A stretch of DNA of 64,000 bases from Reinekea marina (GTDB lineage Bacteria > Pseudomonadota > Gammaproteobacteria > Pseudomonadales > Natronospirillaceae). The notes below the pieces were generated by a model. The model made no database searches. It was not told where the DNA came from and saw only the letters and a program-made list of their open reading frames with translations. Positions 9,251-18,145 of the stretch are shown in pieces (the first letter of the stretch is position 1; the number at the start of each line of letters is the position of its first letter). The stretch is from positions 1,903,501 through 1,967,500 of the forward strand of contig NZ_JAUFQI010000001.1 of the NCBI RefSeq assembly GCF_030409715.1, in the 5' to 3' direction. The translations under genes and the position numbers were made by a program.

Positions 9251-9859
9251 ATGACAAGCGACGATTTTGATCAAAAAGTTAAAAAACAAATGGCAGGCCA
9301 TAAGCCAACGCTCCTAGAAACTGAAAAAAAGCATGCCGCTGTGTTATTGCCCGTGTCATTAAGTGGTGAGCCTTCCGTTATCTTAACGATTCGAGCCGCG
9401 CATTTAAAAAGCCACCCTGGTGATGTTTCTTTTCCTGGCGGTATGGTCGAATCGTTTGATGGCAGTATTGAGGCCGCTGCCTTACGAGAAACTCACGAAG
9501 AAATAAACTTAAAGCCTGATGATTTTCAAGTTCATGGCCGGCTATCATCCGCGTTATCTAAAAATGGAGTGGTTGTTCACCCTGTGGTTGGCACTATTAA
9601 AGATGCCAGCAGCTATTTAGCGAGTCCTGATGAAATTGCGAAAATATTTGAGGTACCTTGGCAGTTTTTTGCTGAAACGACGCCTGAGTTAACGCCTTTT
9701 AATCGTCACGGAATAGAAATTCAAGTGCCTCATTTTTATTATGAAGGTCATCACATCTGGGGGCTAACGGCGATGATTTTACTGGAATTTATTAATATTG
9801 TAGAAGGAACGCAATGGCCACTCCCGCCTTTTCATCAGTCAAAAGTGTATAGTCGCTAG
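9251..9859 (+). CDS. Nudix hydrolase, CoA pyrophosphatase type (NudL-like)
   Basis: A 202-residue cytosolic hydrolase. The Nudix box spans residues 63-85: it begins GGMVE and ends with the diagnostic ALRETHEEI, which supplies the metal-binding glutamates. Just before it, RAAHLKSHPGDVSFPGG matches the extended CoA-pyrophosphatase signature (LRSHPGQVSFPGG in NudL), so hydrolysis of CoA or its derivatives to 4'-phosphopantetheine and 3',5'-ADP is likely. It starts at ATG 9251, 37 bp after the lipase-like gene, in the same direction. Confidence 0.85.
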   Translation: MTSDDFDQKVKKQMAGHKPTLLETEKKHAAVLLPVSLSGEPSVILTIRAAHLKSHPGDVSFPGGMVESFDGSIEAAALRETHEEINLKPDDFQVHGRLSSALSKNGVVVHPVVGTIKDASSYLASPDEIAKIFEVPWQFFAETTPELTPFNRHGIEIQVPHFYYEGHHIWGLTAMILLEFINIVEGTQWPLPPFHQSKVYSR

Positions 9860-9925
9860 TGGTTGAATTGACCCTATGTTAAGATTTATTGACGAAAGGA
9901 TTGTGGCAATGGCAATAGAGAGTTT

Positions 9926-10921
9926 ATGCAAACGAATCGCGTAATGGTCATGGTCGCTTCATTTGAGCGACATCTCGAAGCAGAAAGAAAAGTAATATAC
10001 GAAGCTATAGTAGGCCAAAGAGGGCTTCCTGTTGGTTTGTCTTTTCCTTCTATGCCCGCTAATTACTTATTAAAGCTGAATGCACAATGCCTTGCCGATG
10101 CTGACTACTTATTTCTCCTTTTAGGTAAAGAATACGGTCCAGTCACTGAAAAAGGTACCAGCCATTTACATCAAATCTATGCCGCTGCTCAGGCCGCTCG
10201 TAAGCCCATCATCAGCTTTGTTTATCAAGGCGAACATATCATGGGTGTTGACCCATTTGATCAAAAGCGCCGTGAGGGGTTTATTGCTTCCTTGCAAAAA
10301 GGCGATGTATTTTATTGGTCCAATAACGATGAACTTCGTGATGCAATAGAGCGAGGGCTCGAGCTGGTGCAAGAAAACCACCCGTCTCCAGGTTGGTCAA
10401 AAGCCGCGGAGGTGGCTCAAACCGAACCCAATAGAAAAGTCGATCAAGATATTATTGGTAAGCTTAAAGCGCAAATAGATCATTTAAAGCATAAAATAGA
10501 AAAAGCGACCAGCCCGTTTCAACACAAAGCCCTAGATTTCGATGTTGATCGTACGCCTTGGCTTGCCGAATACAGTTGTAATGCCTTTCGCGAAGGGCGA
10601 TTAAAACAATTTAACGGTACCTTAAGATACGATATTACCGAAGTGTTTGATTGGCTATCGGCTGCGCTGTTATCGCCTATCTCCGAGGTTCGTGTTCAAG
10701 CTTTACTGGCGCGCAACATTCACTCGGATGTATTAAACGAGGCGAAAAGCACGTGGCGAGGGTGTCATGCCGTTTCCGATGTGAAAGTAGACCAAGTTTG
10801 CGTAGATAAATTAAAGAAGCGGTTAAGGCTAATGGGTATTGTTGTGTTCGATGATAATGGTCGTTGGCGCTTAACCCAAGCCGCCGAAACCTATGCATTG
10901 ATGCAATCTGAAAGCCGATAA
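9926..10921 (+). CDS. DUF4062-like protein with C-terminal winged-helix-like region
   Basis: 331 residues. Residues 1-110 match the DUF4062 pattern: a VMVASFERHLEAERKV strand-helix in place of FISSTFxDLxxER, then GLPVGLSFPSMP, then ADYLFLLLGKEYGP, then ARKPIISFVYQG. This is a Rossmann-like, TIR-reminiscent fold often found at the N-terminus of STAND or effector proteins. A helical linker (residues 170-205) leads to a C-terminal region whose last 60 residues (VDQVCVDKLKKRLRLMG...GRWRLTQAAETYAL) look like a winged helix. AGAGAG precedes ATG 9926. The role is unknown; signalling or defence is only a possibility. Confidence 0.7.
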   Translation: MQTNRVMVMVASFERHLEAERKVIYEAIVGQRGLPVGLSFPSMPANYLLKLNAQCLADADYLFLLLGKEYGPVTEKGTSHLHQIYAAAQAARKPIISFVYQGEHIMGVDPFDQKRREGFIASLQKGDVFYWSNNDELRDAIERGLELVQENHPSPGWSKAAEVAQTEPNRKVDQDIIGKLKAQIDHLKHKIEKATSPFQHKALDFDVDRTPWLAEYSCNAFREGRLKQFNGTLRYDITEVFDWLSAALLSPISEVRVQALLARNIHSDVLNEAKSTWRGCHAVSDVKVDQVCVDKLKKRLRLMGIVVFDDNGRWRLTQAAETYALMQSESR

Positions 10922-10933
10922 CGGGCAAGAATT

Positions 10934-11863
10934 CTAATAGATAGTACGCTTTGGTTCACAGGCAAAACTGACGCTCACTGCACCTTTTCCAAGGTTGAAG
11001 GCCGCCGTTTGGCTCATCATTGAATGCACTAGCTTTCCCCCACGATCTTTCACTTCCTGATGAAAGTTATCAAACCCTTGTAATATTCTTAATTGCGATA
11101 AAGAGCCCGCATAGCTGATGTTCACGATATGATTGGTTAGCTTCGTGTGGCTCAGTTGCTCAAATAGAAAATCGAAGTAATCATGGTGGCGATCTTTTAT
11201 ATCGACCATTCGACCAATGGTGACTTCTTCGGGGTGGAAATATAACACGGGGTGCTTACCCGATATTTTCAGTTTCTTGAGTTCTAACCAGCTGAGGCGG
11301 AAAGGGGCTCGCACAAGCTCTGGGTGTTTCTTCCCAGGCAGCATAAAGGTTTTAATATTTGTTTTGAATTCATCTAGATGTTGTTTAACTTGGTCTGCAC
11401 TTTGAGCTTTTTCATGCCTTAATCTTAATGCTTCATATAAGCTCACACCATAGCCCGTGAGTACCTGCTTTGATTCGACAACCCTAACTTTAAAAGGCGT
11501 ATAAATGCTGGCCTTTTCTCGACGCTGTTTAATTTCATGGTGAAACTCAAAAAGCGATTCTCTAATGATGTGTAAGCTATCGCTAAAGCTTTCATCTGGA
11601 GCAATGATTATTAAATGGTCAAACTCGTAAATAAGCTTGTTGCAGACGACGTCGATAAAATTTTGTCGAGAGATGCCAATTTTCTCACAGTAAAATGGCT
11701 GTTGTTCCGTATAAAAATGAGAAAGCTCTAAGATTGAGCGATTAACAAGTTTCACCCCGCTAGAGTCTGAAACCTCTACCGGCAAAACGGTTACTTTATA
11801 GTTTTCCAGCATGGAAGCTGGTAGATCGCAACTGGCCGTTACTACGAAGCCAACGTTTTTCAT
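10934..11863 (-). CDS. DegV family protein
   Basis: 309 residues. The N-terminus (VGFVVTASCDLPASMLENYKV) fits the DegV opening, in which DSxxDLP is followed by a strand giving VxVLPLxV (here VTVLPVEVSDSSG). Later KVRVVESKQVLTGYGVSLYEAL matches the family's VxDSxxxSxGxGxxV element. DegV proteins bind fatty acids, and in Firmicutes FakB hands them to a kinase; here no FakA-type kinase is adjacent. The central region (residues 60-90) is more divergent than usual. It is convergent with the DUF4062-like gene with 12 bp between the two stops. Confidence 0.7.
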   Translation of the reverse strand: MKNVGFVVTASCDLPASMLENYKVTVLPVEVSDSSGVKLVNRSILELSHFYTEQQPFYCEKIGISRQNFIDVVCNKLIYEFDHLIIIAPDESFSDSLHIIRESLFEFHHEIKQRREKASIYTPFKVRVVESKQVLTGYGVSLYEALRLRHEKAQSADQVKQHLDEFKTNIKTFMLPGKKHPELVRAPFRLSWLELKKLKISGKHPVLYFHPEEVTIGRMVDIKDRHHDYFDFLFEQLSHTKLTNHIVNISYAGSLSQLRILQGFDNFHQEVKDRGGKLVHSMMSQTAAFNLGKGAVSVSFACEPKRTIY

Positions 11864-11947
11864 AAAGCTCTCTAAATATGGGTATAAATGATGTTGAGAG
11901 AATCATACCACTAAGTTAAGAAAAGTGTGAATGAGCGAAGCAGGGGG

Positions 11948-12583
11948 CTAATCGGTAGTCTTTTGAGAGTATTCACATAAGTCTTCAATGATGCAGCTTC
12001 CGCATTTAGGTTTGCGGGCAACACAGGTATAGCGCCCATGTAGAATGAGCCAATGGTGGGCATCTAGTAGAAATTCTTTCGGTATTAGCCGTATAAGTCG
12101 TTTTTCAACTTCAACAACGTTTTTACCCGGCGCTATTTTTGTTCGGTTACTGACTCTAAAAATATGGGTGTCTACGGCCATGGTAAGTTGACCAAAGGCG
12201 GTATTGAGAACCACATTGGCCGTTTTTCGACCAACACCAGGCAGTGCTTCTAAAGCCTCTCTTGTTTGCGGTACCTCACTGTTGTGCTGCTCAATCAGCA
12301 TTTTGCACAGCTTATGAACGTTTTCCGCTTTTGCATTATAAAGACCAATGGTTTTTATGTACTCTTTCAATCCATCGACACCCAGCGCATAAATAGCTTC
12401 AGGGGTATTGGCGACAGGGAAAAGTTTATCCGTGGCTTTGTTCACGCCTTTGTCCGTTGATTGAGCCGACAATACAACAGCAACTAGCAATTCAAATGGA
12501 TTTCTGTAATTAAGCTCAGTTTCAGGGTTCGGGTTTTGTGCTTTTAACCGAGTAAATATCTCGGTGCGTTTTAACTTATTCAT
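11948..12583 (-). CDS. nth: Endonuclease III
   Basis: DNA glycosylase/AP lyase for oxidised pyrimidines. The full length of 211 residues is present. The helix-hairpin-helix LPGVGRKTAN carries catalytic Lys120, and VDTH supplies Asp138. The C-terminal [4Fe-4S] ligands are Cys187, Cys194, Cys197 and Cys203 in the C-x6-C-x2-C-x5-C spacing. It starts 2 bp after the rsxE stop and is the last gene of the rsx operon, an arrangement common in gammaproteobacteria. Confidence 0.97.
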   Translation of the reverse strand: MNKLKRTEIFTRLKAQNPNPETELNYRNPFELLVAVVLSAQSTDKGVNKATDKLFPVANTPEAIYALGVDGLKEYIKTIGLYNAKAENVHKLCKMLIEQHNSEVPQTREALEALPGVGRKTANVVLNTAFGQLTMAVDTHIFRVSNRTKIAPGKNVVEVEKRLIRLIPKEFLLDAHHWLILHGRYTCVARKPKCGSCIIEDLCEYSQKTTD

Positions 12584-12585
12584 AA

Positions 12586-13296
12586 CTAGGCAATGGTACC
12601 TGTCACTCTAACTCGTTTACTGCCCGCAACAATGGCATCGGCTTGCGCAGCACGTTTCTTTTCACGCCTATCATCAATGTAATTTTTGACCGCGATTATG
12701 AGCCCTAAGCCAACAAAAGCGCCAGGCGGAAGCACAGCAAATAAGAAATCGGTGTAACCTGGAAATAATTCAATTTGCCAGCTTCGAGCGGTTTCACCAA
12801 ATATGAGGTGCATATTAGTGAACAAAGTTCCCTGGCCGATAATTTCTCGCATGGCGCCCAATACAAGTAACACGGCTAAAAAACCGAGTGACATAAACAA
12901 CCCATCTAGGAACGAGGGTAGCAGAGGGTTTTTTCTTGCAAAGGCTTCAGCTCGGCCCAAAATAGTGCAATTTGTCACAATCAGCGGAATAAATATGCCC
13001 AAAACCTGGTAGAGCTCGTAGGTATAAGCCTGCATTAGAAGCTCTGCGCAGGTGGTAAACGAGGCAATGATCATTACGAATGCGGGCAACCGAATGGCGT
13101 CAGAAACGTAGTTGCGAATGAGCGAAACTGCGATATTAGAACCTATTAAAACCACCATTGTCGCTAGGCCTAAGCCAAGGGCATTCACAACCGTACCCGT
13201 TACGGCCAGCAGTGGGCATAAGCCAAGAATTTGTACTAACGCAGCGTTATTGGACCAAAGCCCATTTTCGGCAATGGTTTTTACAGAGACTGTCAT
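12586..13296 (-). CDS. rsxE: Electron transport complex subunit RsxE/RnfE
   Basis: 236-residue integral membrane subunit of the Rsx/Rnf complex, which couples electron flow between NADH and ferredoxin to ion transport. About six hydrophobic segments are present. The family elements [19 protein letters not shown] and [19 protein letters not shown] carry the Cys of the buried Fe-S site shared with RsxA. It is paralogous to RsxA in this operon. The start overlaps the rsxG stop by one base. The tail ([12 protein letters not shown]) is cytoplasmic and basic. Confidence 0.95.
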   Translation of the reverse strand: MTVSVKTIAENGLWSNNAALVQILGLCPLLAVTGTVVNALGLGLATMVVLIGSNIAVSLIRNYVSDAIRLPAFVMIIASFTTCAELLMQAYTYELYQVLGIFIPLIVTNCTILGRAEAFARKNPLLPSFLDGLFMSLGFLAVLLVLGAMREIIGQGTLFTNMHLIFGETARSWQIELFPGYTDFLFAVLPPGAFVGLGLIIAVKNYIDDRREKKRAAQADAIVAGSKRVRVTGTIA

Positions 13297-13979
13297 TATT
13301 TAGACTCCGATGAATCGGGTTGCATGGCGAGCAATGAGTCTTTGTTTTGTTCAAAAAATAAAAGGGCTTTATAAACAGCTTTAACAATCGCTCGCGGTGT
13401 TATTGTAGCTCCCGTCATTTGATCAAACGCGCCACCATCTTTTTTAACTTTCCAACCAGTTTCCATCGGGTTCATTAAACTGGTTTGCTCGAAGTTGAGA
13501 ATCCACTGCGATTTTTCAATCTCAATTTGATCGCCTAAGCCGGGCGTTTCTTTGTGTTTGGTTACTCGAACACCTGTAATAACGCCTTTTTTATCGATTC
13601 CTACAATAAGACGGATACCTTCAGTGTACCCGTCAGGGGCGATAACAGGAATAATAATGCTTTGAACTTCGTTATTGGCCTTCACTTGATAAAACGACTG
13701 CTCGTTTTCAACATTTAATAATAAAGTATCGCTAATGCCTGCTTGTTGAAATGACTGTGCGCTCTCCAAAAGATTGTCAGCATCGATTCCATCAGGGAGT
13801 AGCGATAACAGTAAGCGAGCTTCGAAAGCCTTTTCGTTTTCTACAATAGTGGTTTTAGTCAACGTTTGCGTTACGGCAATTATACCCGCGGTGAAAAGTG
13901 CAAATATCGCTAAGCCAATGGCCGCTTTTCGAATCGATTGAGAAAGCGTAATTTTAGTTTCTAATTCGGTGTCGCTCAT
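13296..13979 (-). CDS. rsxG: Electron transport complex subunit RsxG/RnfG (covalent FMN)
   Basis: 227 residues with one N-terminal transmembrane helix (residues 18-40) and a periplasmic FMN-binding domain. The flavinylation motif reads MTGAT with Thr192 as the expected phosphoester attachment residue, preceded by GGAFDQ. The conserved HKETPGLGD is at about 142-150. It overlaps rsxD by four bases, so translation is coupled. An ApbE-type flavin transferase is needed to load the cofactor, and none is seen nearby. Confidence 0.95.
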   Translation of the reverse strand: MSDTELETKITLSQSIRKAAIGLAIFALFTAGIIAVTQTLTKTTIVENEKAFEARLLLSLLPDGIDADNLLESAQSFQQAGISDTLLLNVENEQSFYQVKANNEVQSIIIPVIAPDGYTEGIRLIVGIDKKGVITGVRVTKHKETPGLGDQIEIEKSQWILNFEQTSLMNPMETGWKVKKDGGAFDQMTGATITPRAIVKAVYKALLFFEQNKDSLLAMQPDSSESK

Positions 13980-14998
13980 TTTTTGTATCCTTTTACAGCA
14001 TCGGAATGGCCGTAAACGCGTGGTCGAGAGTAGTGATCAATCAACGGGGCTGCAAAATTCATAATTAATATCGCAAAAGCGGTGGCATCAGGGTAGTTAC
14101 CCCAAGTTCGAATCGTGTAAATGAGAACGCCAATGCCCGCGCCATATATTAGCTTCCCTTTGTTGCTGGTAGCCGCGCTGACTGGGTCTGTGGCAATAAA
14201 GAATGCCGCTAACATTGTTGAGCCGGCCAACAAATGTAAGTGGAAAGGCACTCTTAAATCGGCGTCGGTGCTAAATAAAACGGCCATTAGCGCGAGCGCA
14301 CCTAAAACACCGAGGGGGATATGCCAAGTGATAATTTTTCGGTACCAAAGCCAAACGCCCCCCAGTAAAAAAACGATATTGACGGGTGTCCAGCCTGGAG
14401 CACCAAAGCTTGATAATAATGGGCTTGATAAAACTTCACTGGCGGTCAGTCTTTCAATGTTGAGTTTGTAGTAATCCAGAGGCGTCGCGCCGGTAAACCC
14501 ATCGACTGACTCTAAATTAATTCCAAAAATAATCGACATACTTTCAAGGAACCCGCTTGGGCTTTCAATGCTAGCCCAGCGCGTAGTCATAAATACTGGA
14601 AGAGAGATTAACACCATGGCGTATGCAACCATTGCAGGGTTAAATGGATTCTGACCCAGCCCGCCAAACAGGTGTTTACCAAAAATTGCTGCTACCGCAC
14701 CGGCAATGACTGTCACCCACCAAGGGGCTAACGGGGGCAGTGCAACTGCCAATAAAGCGGCGGTGACAATGATTGAACCATCTTTAAGAAAGAATAGTAC
14801 CGGTCGTTTGCGCAGCGCTAGAATGACAGCTTCAACACTCAAAGACGTGATTAGTAGAAGTAGCAGGTTAATGGCGTAGCCAGCGCTGAAGTAATAAACC
14901 AAACACGCAAGGCCCGGAATAATAGCGATAAAAACAGAGAGCATAACTTTGCTGACGCTGTTTTGGCCTACAGTGTGTGGTGAAGATAGTGACATCAT
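13976..14998 (-). CDS. rsxD: Electron transport complex subunit RsxD/RnfD
   Basis: 340-residue membrane subunit with multiple helices. The second covalent FMN site of the complex is visible as FTGATPLD, with Thr172 as the acceptor. Family segments FGGLGQNPFNPAMVAYA and FIATDPVSAATSNKGKLIYG are intact. The coding sequence overlaps rsxG (13976-13979) and rsxC (14995-14998) by four bases each, the ATGA-type coupling seen through most of this operon. Confidence 0.96.
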   Translation of the reverse strand: MMSLSSPHTVGQNSVSKVMLSVFIAIIPGLACLVYYFSAGYAINLLLLLITSLSVEAVILALRKRPVLFFLKDGSIIVTAALLAVALPPLAPWWVTVIAGAVAAIFGKHLFGGLGQNPFNPAMVAYAMVLISLPVFMTTRWASIESPSGFLESMSIIFGINLESVDGFTGATPLDYYKLNIERLTASEVLSSPLLSSFGAPGWTPVNIVFLLGGVWLWYRKIITWHIPLGVLGALALMAVLFSTDADLRVPFHLHLLAGSTMLAAFFIATDPVSAATSNKGKLIYGAGIGVLIYTIRTWGNYPDATAFAILIMNFAAPLIDHYSRPRVYGHSDAVKGYKK

Positions 14999-16617
14999 GA
15001 TTCATTATCCTTTGCTTGCGCCGCTTCTTTTGCTTTACGTTTAGCGGCCGCACGCTCAAGCGCGGCTTTAATTGGGTCGTCTTTTGCTGTTTTGGCGCTA
15101 GCGTCCGCTACTTCAGGTGCTTTTTCTTGTGCCGCTTTTTTTGCAGCCAGTGCTTTTGCCGCGGCTTCAGCACGTGCTTTTCGGCGCACTTCTTTTTCAA
15201 GCTTCTCGCGTTCAAGACGAGCTTGTCGTGCTTCAAAGCGCATGCGAGCACGTTCACTTTGGGCATGATCTGCGGCTTCTTGGCGAATCTCGCCTTTGGC
15301 ATAACGGTAATATTGCACCAAAGGAATCCGGCTTGGGCAAACATAAGCGCAAGCTCCACATTCTATGCAATCATTAATATTGTGAAGCTCGGCGGATTCT
15401 AATTCTCGATTCTTGGCCGCCCATAAAAGTTGCTGCGGTAATAACCCAGCAGGGCAGGCTTGTTCACACATTCCGCATCGAATGCAGGGGTTATCTGGCA
15501 TCGGCGCAGGCAATTCTTTAGCAGTTGGTGCGAGCAAGCAGTTAGTCGTTTTAATCACCGGAGCTTTTGTGCTTGGTACGGCAAAACCCATCATAGGACC
15601 ACCCATGATAATGCGATCAGCCTGTTTTAGGTTTACACCGGCATAAGATAATACATCGTCAATAGAGGTGCCGATGAGTACTTCATAATTGCCTGGTCGT
15701 TTTGCAGCTTGGCCTGTAACCGTCGTGATGCGAGAAATCAGAGGTTCGTCTAAAACGACTGCTTTATAGAGTTGATAAAGTGTTCCCACGTTTTGACACA
15801 AAAGACCAAGGTCACTGGGTAGGCCGCCGTGAGGGACTTCTTGGCCTGTTGTTAACTGAATCAGTTGTTTTTCACCACCTGAGGGATATTTAGTGGGGAC
15901 GACAGCAATAGCTATAGTTAAGTTTAAGTCGTTAGCGGCTTGTTCAAGTGCTTTAATGGCCTCGGGCTTGTTGTCTTCGATACCAACAATGATGTTGTCG
16001 GCTTCGAGTAGCCATGCTGAAATTTGTGCACCCCTTAGAATGTCGATGGCTCTTTCTTGCATTAAGCGGTCATCGGAAGTGATATAGGGCTCACATTCAG
16101 CCGCGTTCACTAAGAGCGTATGGATAGGCGTATGTTTATTGCGGTATTTGATATCCGTAGGGAAACCGGCGCCACCCATGCCCGCCAAACCGGCTTCACG
16201 AACCCGAACCAGAACTTCATCAATGGATCTCTCTTGCCAGTTAGGCCATGGGTCTTGGTCTCGCCAAGCGTCTAAACCATCGGCCTCTATTTGAATGGTC
16301 AACCTTGGTAAACCGGATTCATGGGCAAAATCATGGTCTTTAATAGAGGTAATTCGTCCAGAAGTTGGGGCGTGTACATTGGCAGAAACGCCTGATTGTG
16401 CCTTGGCGATGAGTTGGCCTTTGCGCACGGTATCGCCTAGTTTCACAATGGGTTCAGCTTCTGCACCAATGTGCATACTTACCGGAACCCACAGTTGTGA
16501 TGGAACCGGCATGACCTCTATAGGTGTCTGATTCGATTCATTTTTGTGCTGTTCTGGGTGAATGCCGCCCGGAATAGCCCAAACGCTGCTGCGCGCAATG
16601 ATTGCCGACTGGGTCAT
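14995..16617 (-). CDS. rsxC: Electron transport complex subunit RsxC/RnfC
   Basis: 540-residue soluble subunit that oxidises NADH. The flavin/NADH-binding region includes [13 protein letters not shown] and [11 protein letters not shown]. Two [4Fe-4S] motifs follow: [12 protein letters not shown] near 378-390 and [12 protein letters not shown] near 416-428. The last 90 residues are a low-complexity Lys/Ala/Glu helix ([10 protein letters not shown] and similar), a common variable tail in gammaproteobacterial RnfC. The Lys/Ala codon bias there creates long opposite-strand frames that are not genes. The start is coupled to rsxB by overlap. Confidence 0.96.
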   Translation of the reverse strand: MTQSAIIARSSVWAIPGGIHPEQHKNESNQTPIEVMPVPSQLWVPVSMHIGAEAEPIVKLGDTVRKGQLIAKAQSGVSANVHAPTSGRITSIKDHDFAHESGLPRLTIQIEADGLDAWRDQDPWPNWQERSIDEVLVRVREAGLAGMGGAGFPTDIKYRNKHTPIHTLLVNAAECEPYITSDDRLMQERAIDILRGAQISAWLLEADNIIVGIEDNKPEAIKALEQAANDLNLTIAIAVVPTKYPSGGEKQLIQLTTGQEVPHGGLPSDLGLLCQNVGTLYQLYKAVVLDEPLISRITTVTGQAAKRPGNYEVLIGTSIDDVLSYAGVNLKQADRIIMGGPMMGFAVPSTKAPVIKTTNCLLAPTAKELPAPMPDNPCIRCGMCEQACPAGLLPQQLLWAAKNRELESAELHNINDCIECGACAYVCPSRIPLVQYYRYAKGEIRQEAADHAQSERARMRFEARQARLEREKLEKEVRRKARAEAAAKALAAKKAAQEKAPEVADASAKTAKDDPIKAALERAAAKRKAKEAAQAKDNES

Positions 16618-17216
16618 GCTGCTTCACCTGTGTTGGTTTGTTGTGCGGATGGCGATGTTTTATCGGTGGCAATAATTTCCAGTGAGCTGAACGGTTTTTC
16701 AATATGCCAGTTATTAGGCGTAACAGCGACCGGAACCATATCAATACAATCGACCGGACAAGGCTCAACACAAAGGTCACAGCCGGTGCATTCACTTTCT
16801 ATGACCGAATGCATTTGCTTGGCCGCGCCCAAAATGGCATCAACAGGGCAGGCTTGTATGCATTTTGTGCAGCCAATACATTCCAGCTCGCGAATAACGG
16901 CGACCATTTTCGTTTTTTCTTCACCATGCTCTGCATCTAATGGCATGGGCTCAACATCGAGTAAATCGGCTAATGCGTGGATGGTGGCTTCACCACCCGG
17001 CGGACATTTGTTGATGTCTTCTCCGTTGGCTATGCCTTCTGCATAGGGTCGGCACCCGGGGTGTCCACATTGGCCACACTGAGTTTGCGGCAATATGTTG
17101 TCTATTTCGTCAACAATTGGATTGCCTTCAGGCTTAAATTTAACCGCGGCAAAGCCTAACAATGCGCCAAATATGGCCGCCAAAATAAGTAGCGTTAAAA
17201 CTGCAGTAATCATCAT
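16614..17216 (-). CDS. rsxB: Electron transport complex subunit RsxB/RnfB (ferredoxin-like)
   Basis: 200 residues. An N-terminal membrane anchor (residues 3-27) precedes the Fe-S domain with CGQCGHPGC(R)PYAEGI. Two ferredoxin-type [4Fe-4S] motifs follow: [16 protein letters not shown] and [16 protein letters not shown]. It passes electrons between ferredoxin and the membrane subunits. Its start shares a base with the rsxA stop. Confidence 0.96.
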   Translation of the reverse strand: MMITAVLTLLILAAIFGALLGFAAVKFKPEGNPIVDEIDNILPQTQCGQCGHPGCRPYAEGIANGEDINKCPPGGEATIHALADLLDVEPMPLDAEHGEEKTKMVAVIRELECIGCTKCIQACPVDAILGAAKQMHSVIESECTGCDLCVEPCPVDCIDMVPVAVTPNNWHIEKPFSSLEIIATDKTSPSAQQTNTGEAA

Positions 17217-17800
17217 TAGCTAGCCACCAACCCGGCAAAGCCCATAAATGCGAGCGACATAATGCCAGCTGAAATCAAACCTATGGCGGCACCTTTAAAC
17301 GGAGTGGGAACATCCGCAAGATTGATTCGTTCTCTCATGGCCGCAAATAAAACTAATACCAGCGAAAAGCCTAATGCAGCACCAAAGCCGTATAAAAAGC
17401 TCTCGATTAACGAATTTTGTTTGCTGATGTTCAACAGTGCAACGCCTAGAACCGCGCAGTTAGTAGTAATTAAAGGTAGGAAAATACCCAATACTCGGTA
17501 CAGCAACGGGCTGGTTTTTCGTACCAGCATTTCGGTGAACTGCACCATAAACGCTATGACCAAAATAAAACTGATGGTTTTTAGATAAGTTAATTCAAGG
17601 GGTAGCAGCAGGTAGGTGTAGACCACGTAGCTCGCAACACTCGACAAGGTTAAAACAAAAGTAGTGGCCGCAGACATACCAACCGCTGTTTCAAGTTTAT
17701 TTGAGACACCCATAAAAGGGCATAAACCCAAAAATTGCACTAGTACAAAATTATTGACCAGTACGGTACCTACTAATAACAGAATGTAATCGCTCATCAA
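17216..17800 (-). CDS. rsxA: Electron transport complex subunit RsxA/RnfA
   Basis: 194-residue, six-helix membrane subunit, first gene of the rsxABCDGE-nth operon. The family blocks [19 protein letters not shown] and [17 protein letters not shown] carry the conserved Cys residues for the intramembrane iron site shared with RsxE. ATG 17800 is directly followed by the first helix. No clear promoter could be assigned in the repeat-containing spacer upstream. Confidence 0.96.
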   Translation of the reverse strand: MMSDYILLLVGTVLVNNFVLVQFLGLCPFMGVSNKLETAVGMSAATTFVLTLSSVASYVVYTYLLLPLELTYLKTISFILVIAFMVQFTEMLVRKTSPLLYRVLGIFLPLITTNCAVLGVALLNISKQNSLIESFLYGFGAALGFSLVLVLFAAMRERINLADVPTPFKGAAIGLISAGIMSLAFMGFAGLVAS

Positions 17801-17909
17801 GACAGGCTACGTATAAAAAGACGGCGCTATTATCGTGAGTTTTGATATGTCAAACAAGGGGTTAAGTCAAATGTTTATATGGTTTTTTGGAATAAGGACA
17901 GGTTAAAAG

Positions 17910-17936
17910 AACGGCTGCCCGAAAGGGCAGTCCGTT
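17910..17936 (-). terminator. Hairpin with GAAA loop, probable metG terminator and REP-like element
   Basis: AACGG-CTGCCC / GGGCAG-T-CCGTT around GAAA, with a single bulged T. On the minus strand it is followed by TTCTTTTAACC, a modest T-tract, so it can end metG transcription before rsxA. The same stem architecture with the same bulged T recurs twice at 22.87 and 23.0 kb, again followed by AGCTGCAAG-type heptamers, so it is also one copy of a dispersed repeat. Confidence 0.55.
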
Positions 17937-17950
17937 AACTTCTAGTTTTG

Positions 17951-17968
17951 AGCTGCAAGCTGCAAGCT
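17951..17968 (-). repeat. Short inverted-orientation GCTTGCA heptamer run
   Basis: AGCTGCAAGCTGCAAGCT is the reverse complement of about two and a half GCTTGCA units. It lies 73 bp from the main array at 18042 in opposite orientation, so the two could pair in RNA or extruded DNA. Confidence 0.7.
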
Positions 17969-18041
17969 ACAAGTGAACAGAAGGAGTTTAAGCCTAAGCT
18001 TTCAGTAGTGACCCATGGAGAAAGCTCCTAATACTGATTCT

Positions 18042-18127
18042 GCTTGCAGCTTGCAGCTTGCAGCTTGCAGCTTGCAGCTTGCAGCTTGCAGCTTGCAGCT
18101 TGCAGCTTGCAGCTTGCAGCTTGCAGC
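18042..18127. repeat. GCTTGCA tandem heptamer array (about 12 copies)
   Basis: 86 bases of perfect 7-bp tandem repeats lie in the 345-bp spacer between rsxA and the metG stop. Every unit has the same sequence. Period 7 produces an artificial open frame with a LAACSLQ repeat that is not a gene. The rest of the spacer holds the hairpin at 17910 and nothing else I can recognise. Confidence 0.95.
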
Positions 18128-18145
18128 TACTAACTTCTAACTTTA

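Noticed and set aside
15016..15402. Cys/Phe-rich plus-strand frames over rsxC
   Set aside because: Shadow of the Lys/Ala/Glu-rich tail of RsxC; codon bias keeps the complement open.
16546..17046. 166-residue plus-strand frame over rsxB/rsxC
   Set aside because: Lies wholly opposite conserved Fe-S motifs of RsxB and has no independent support.
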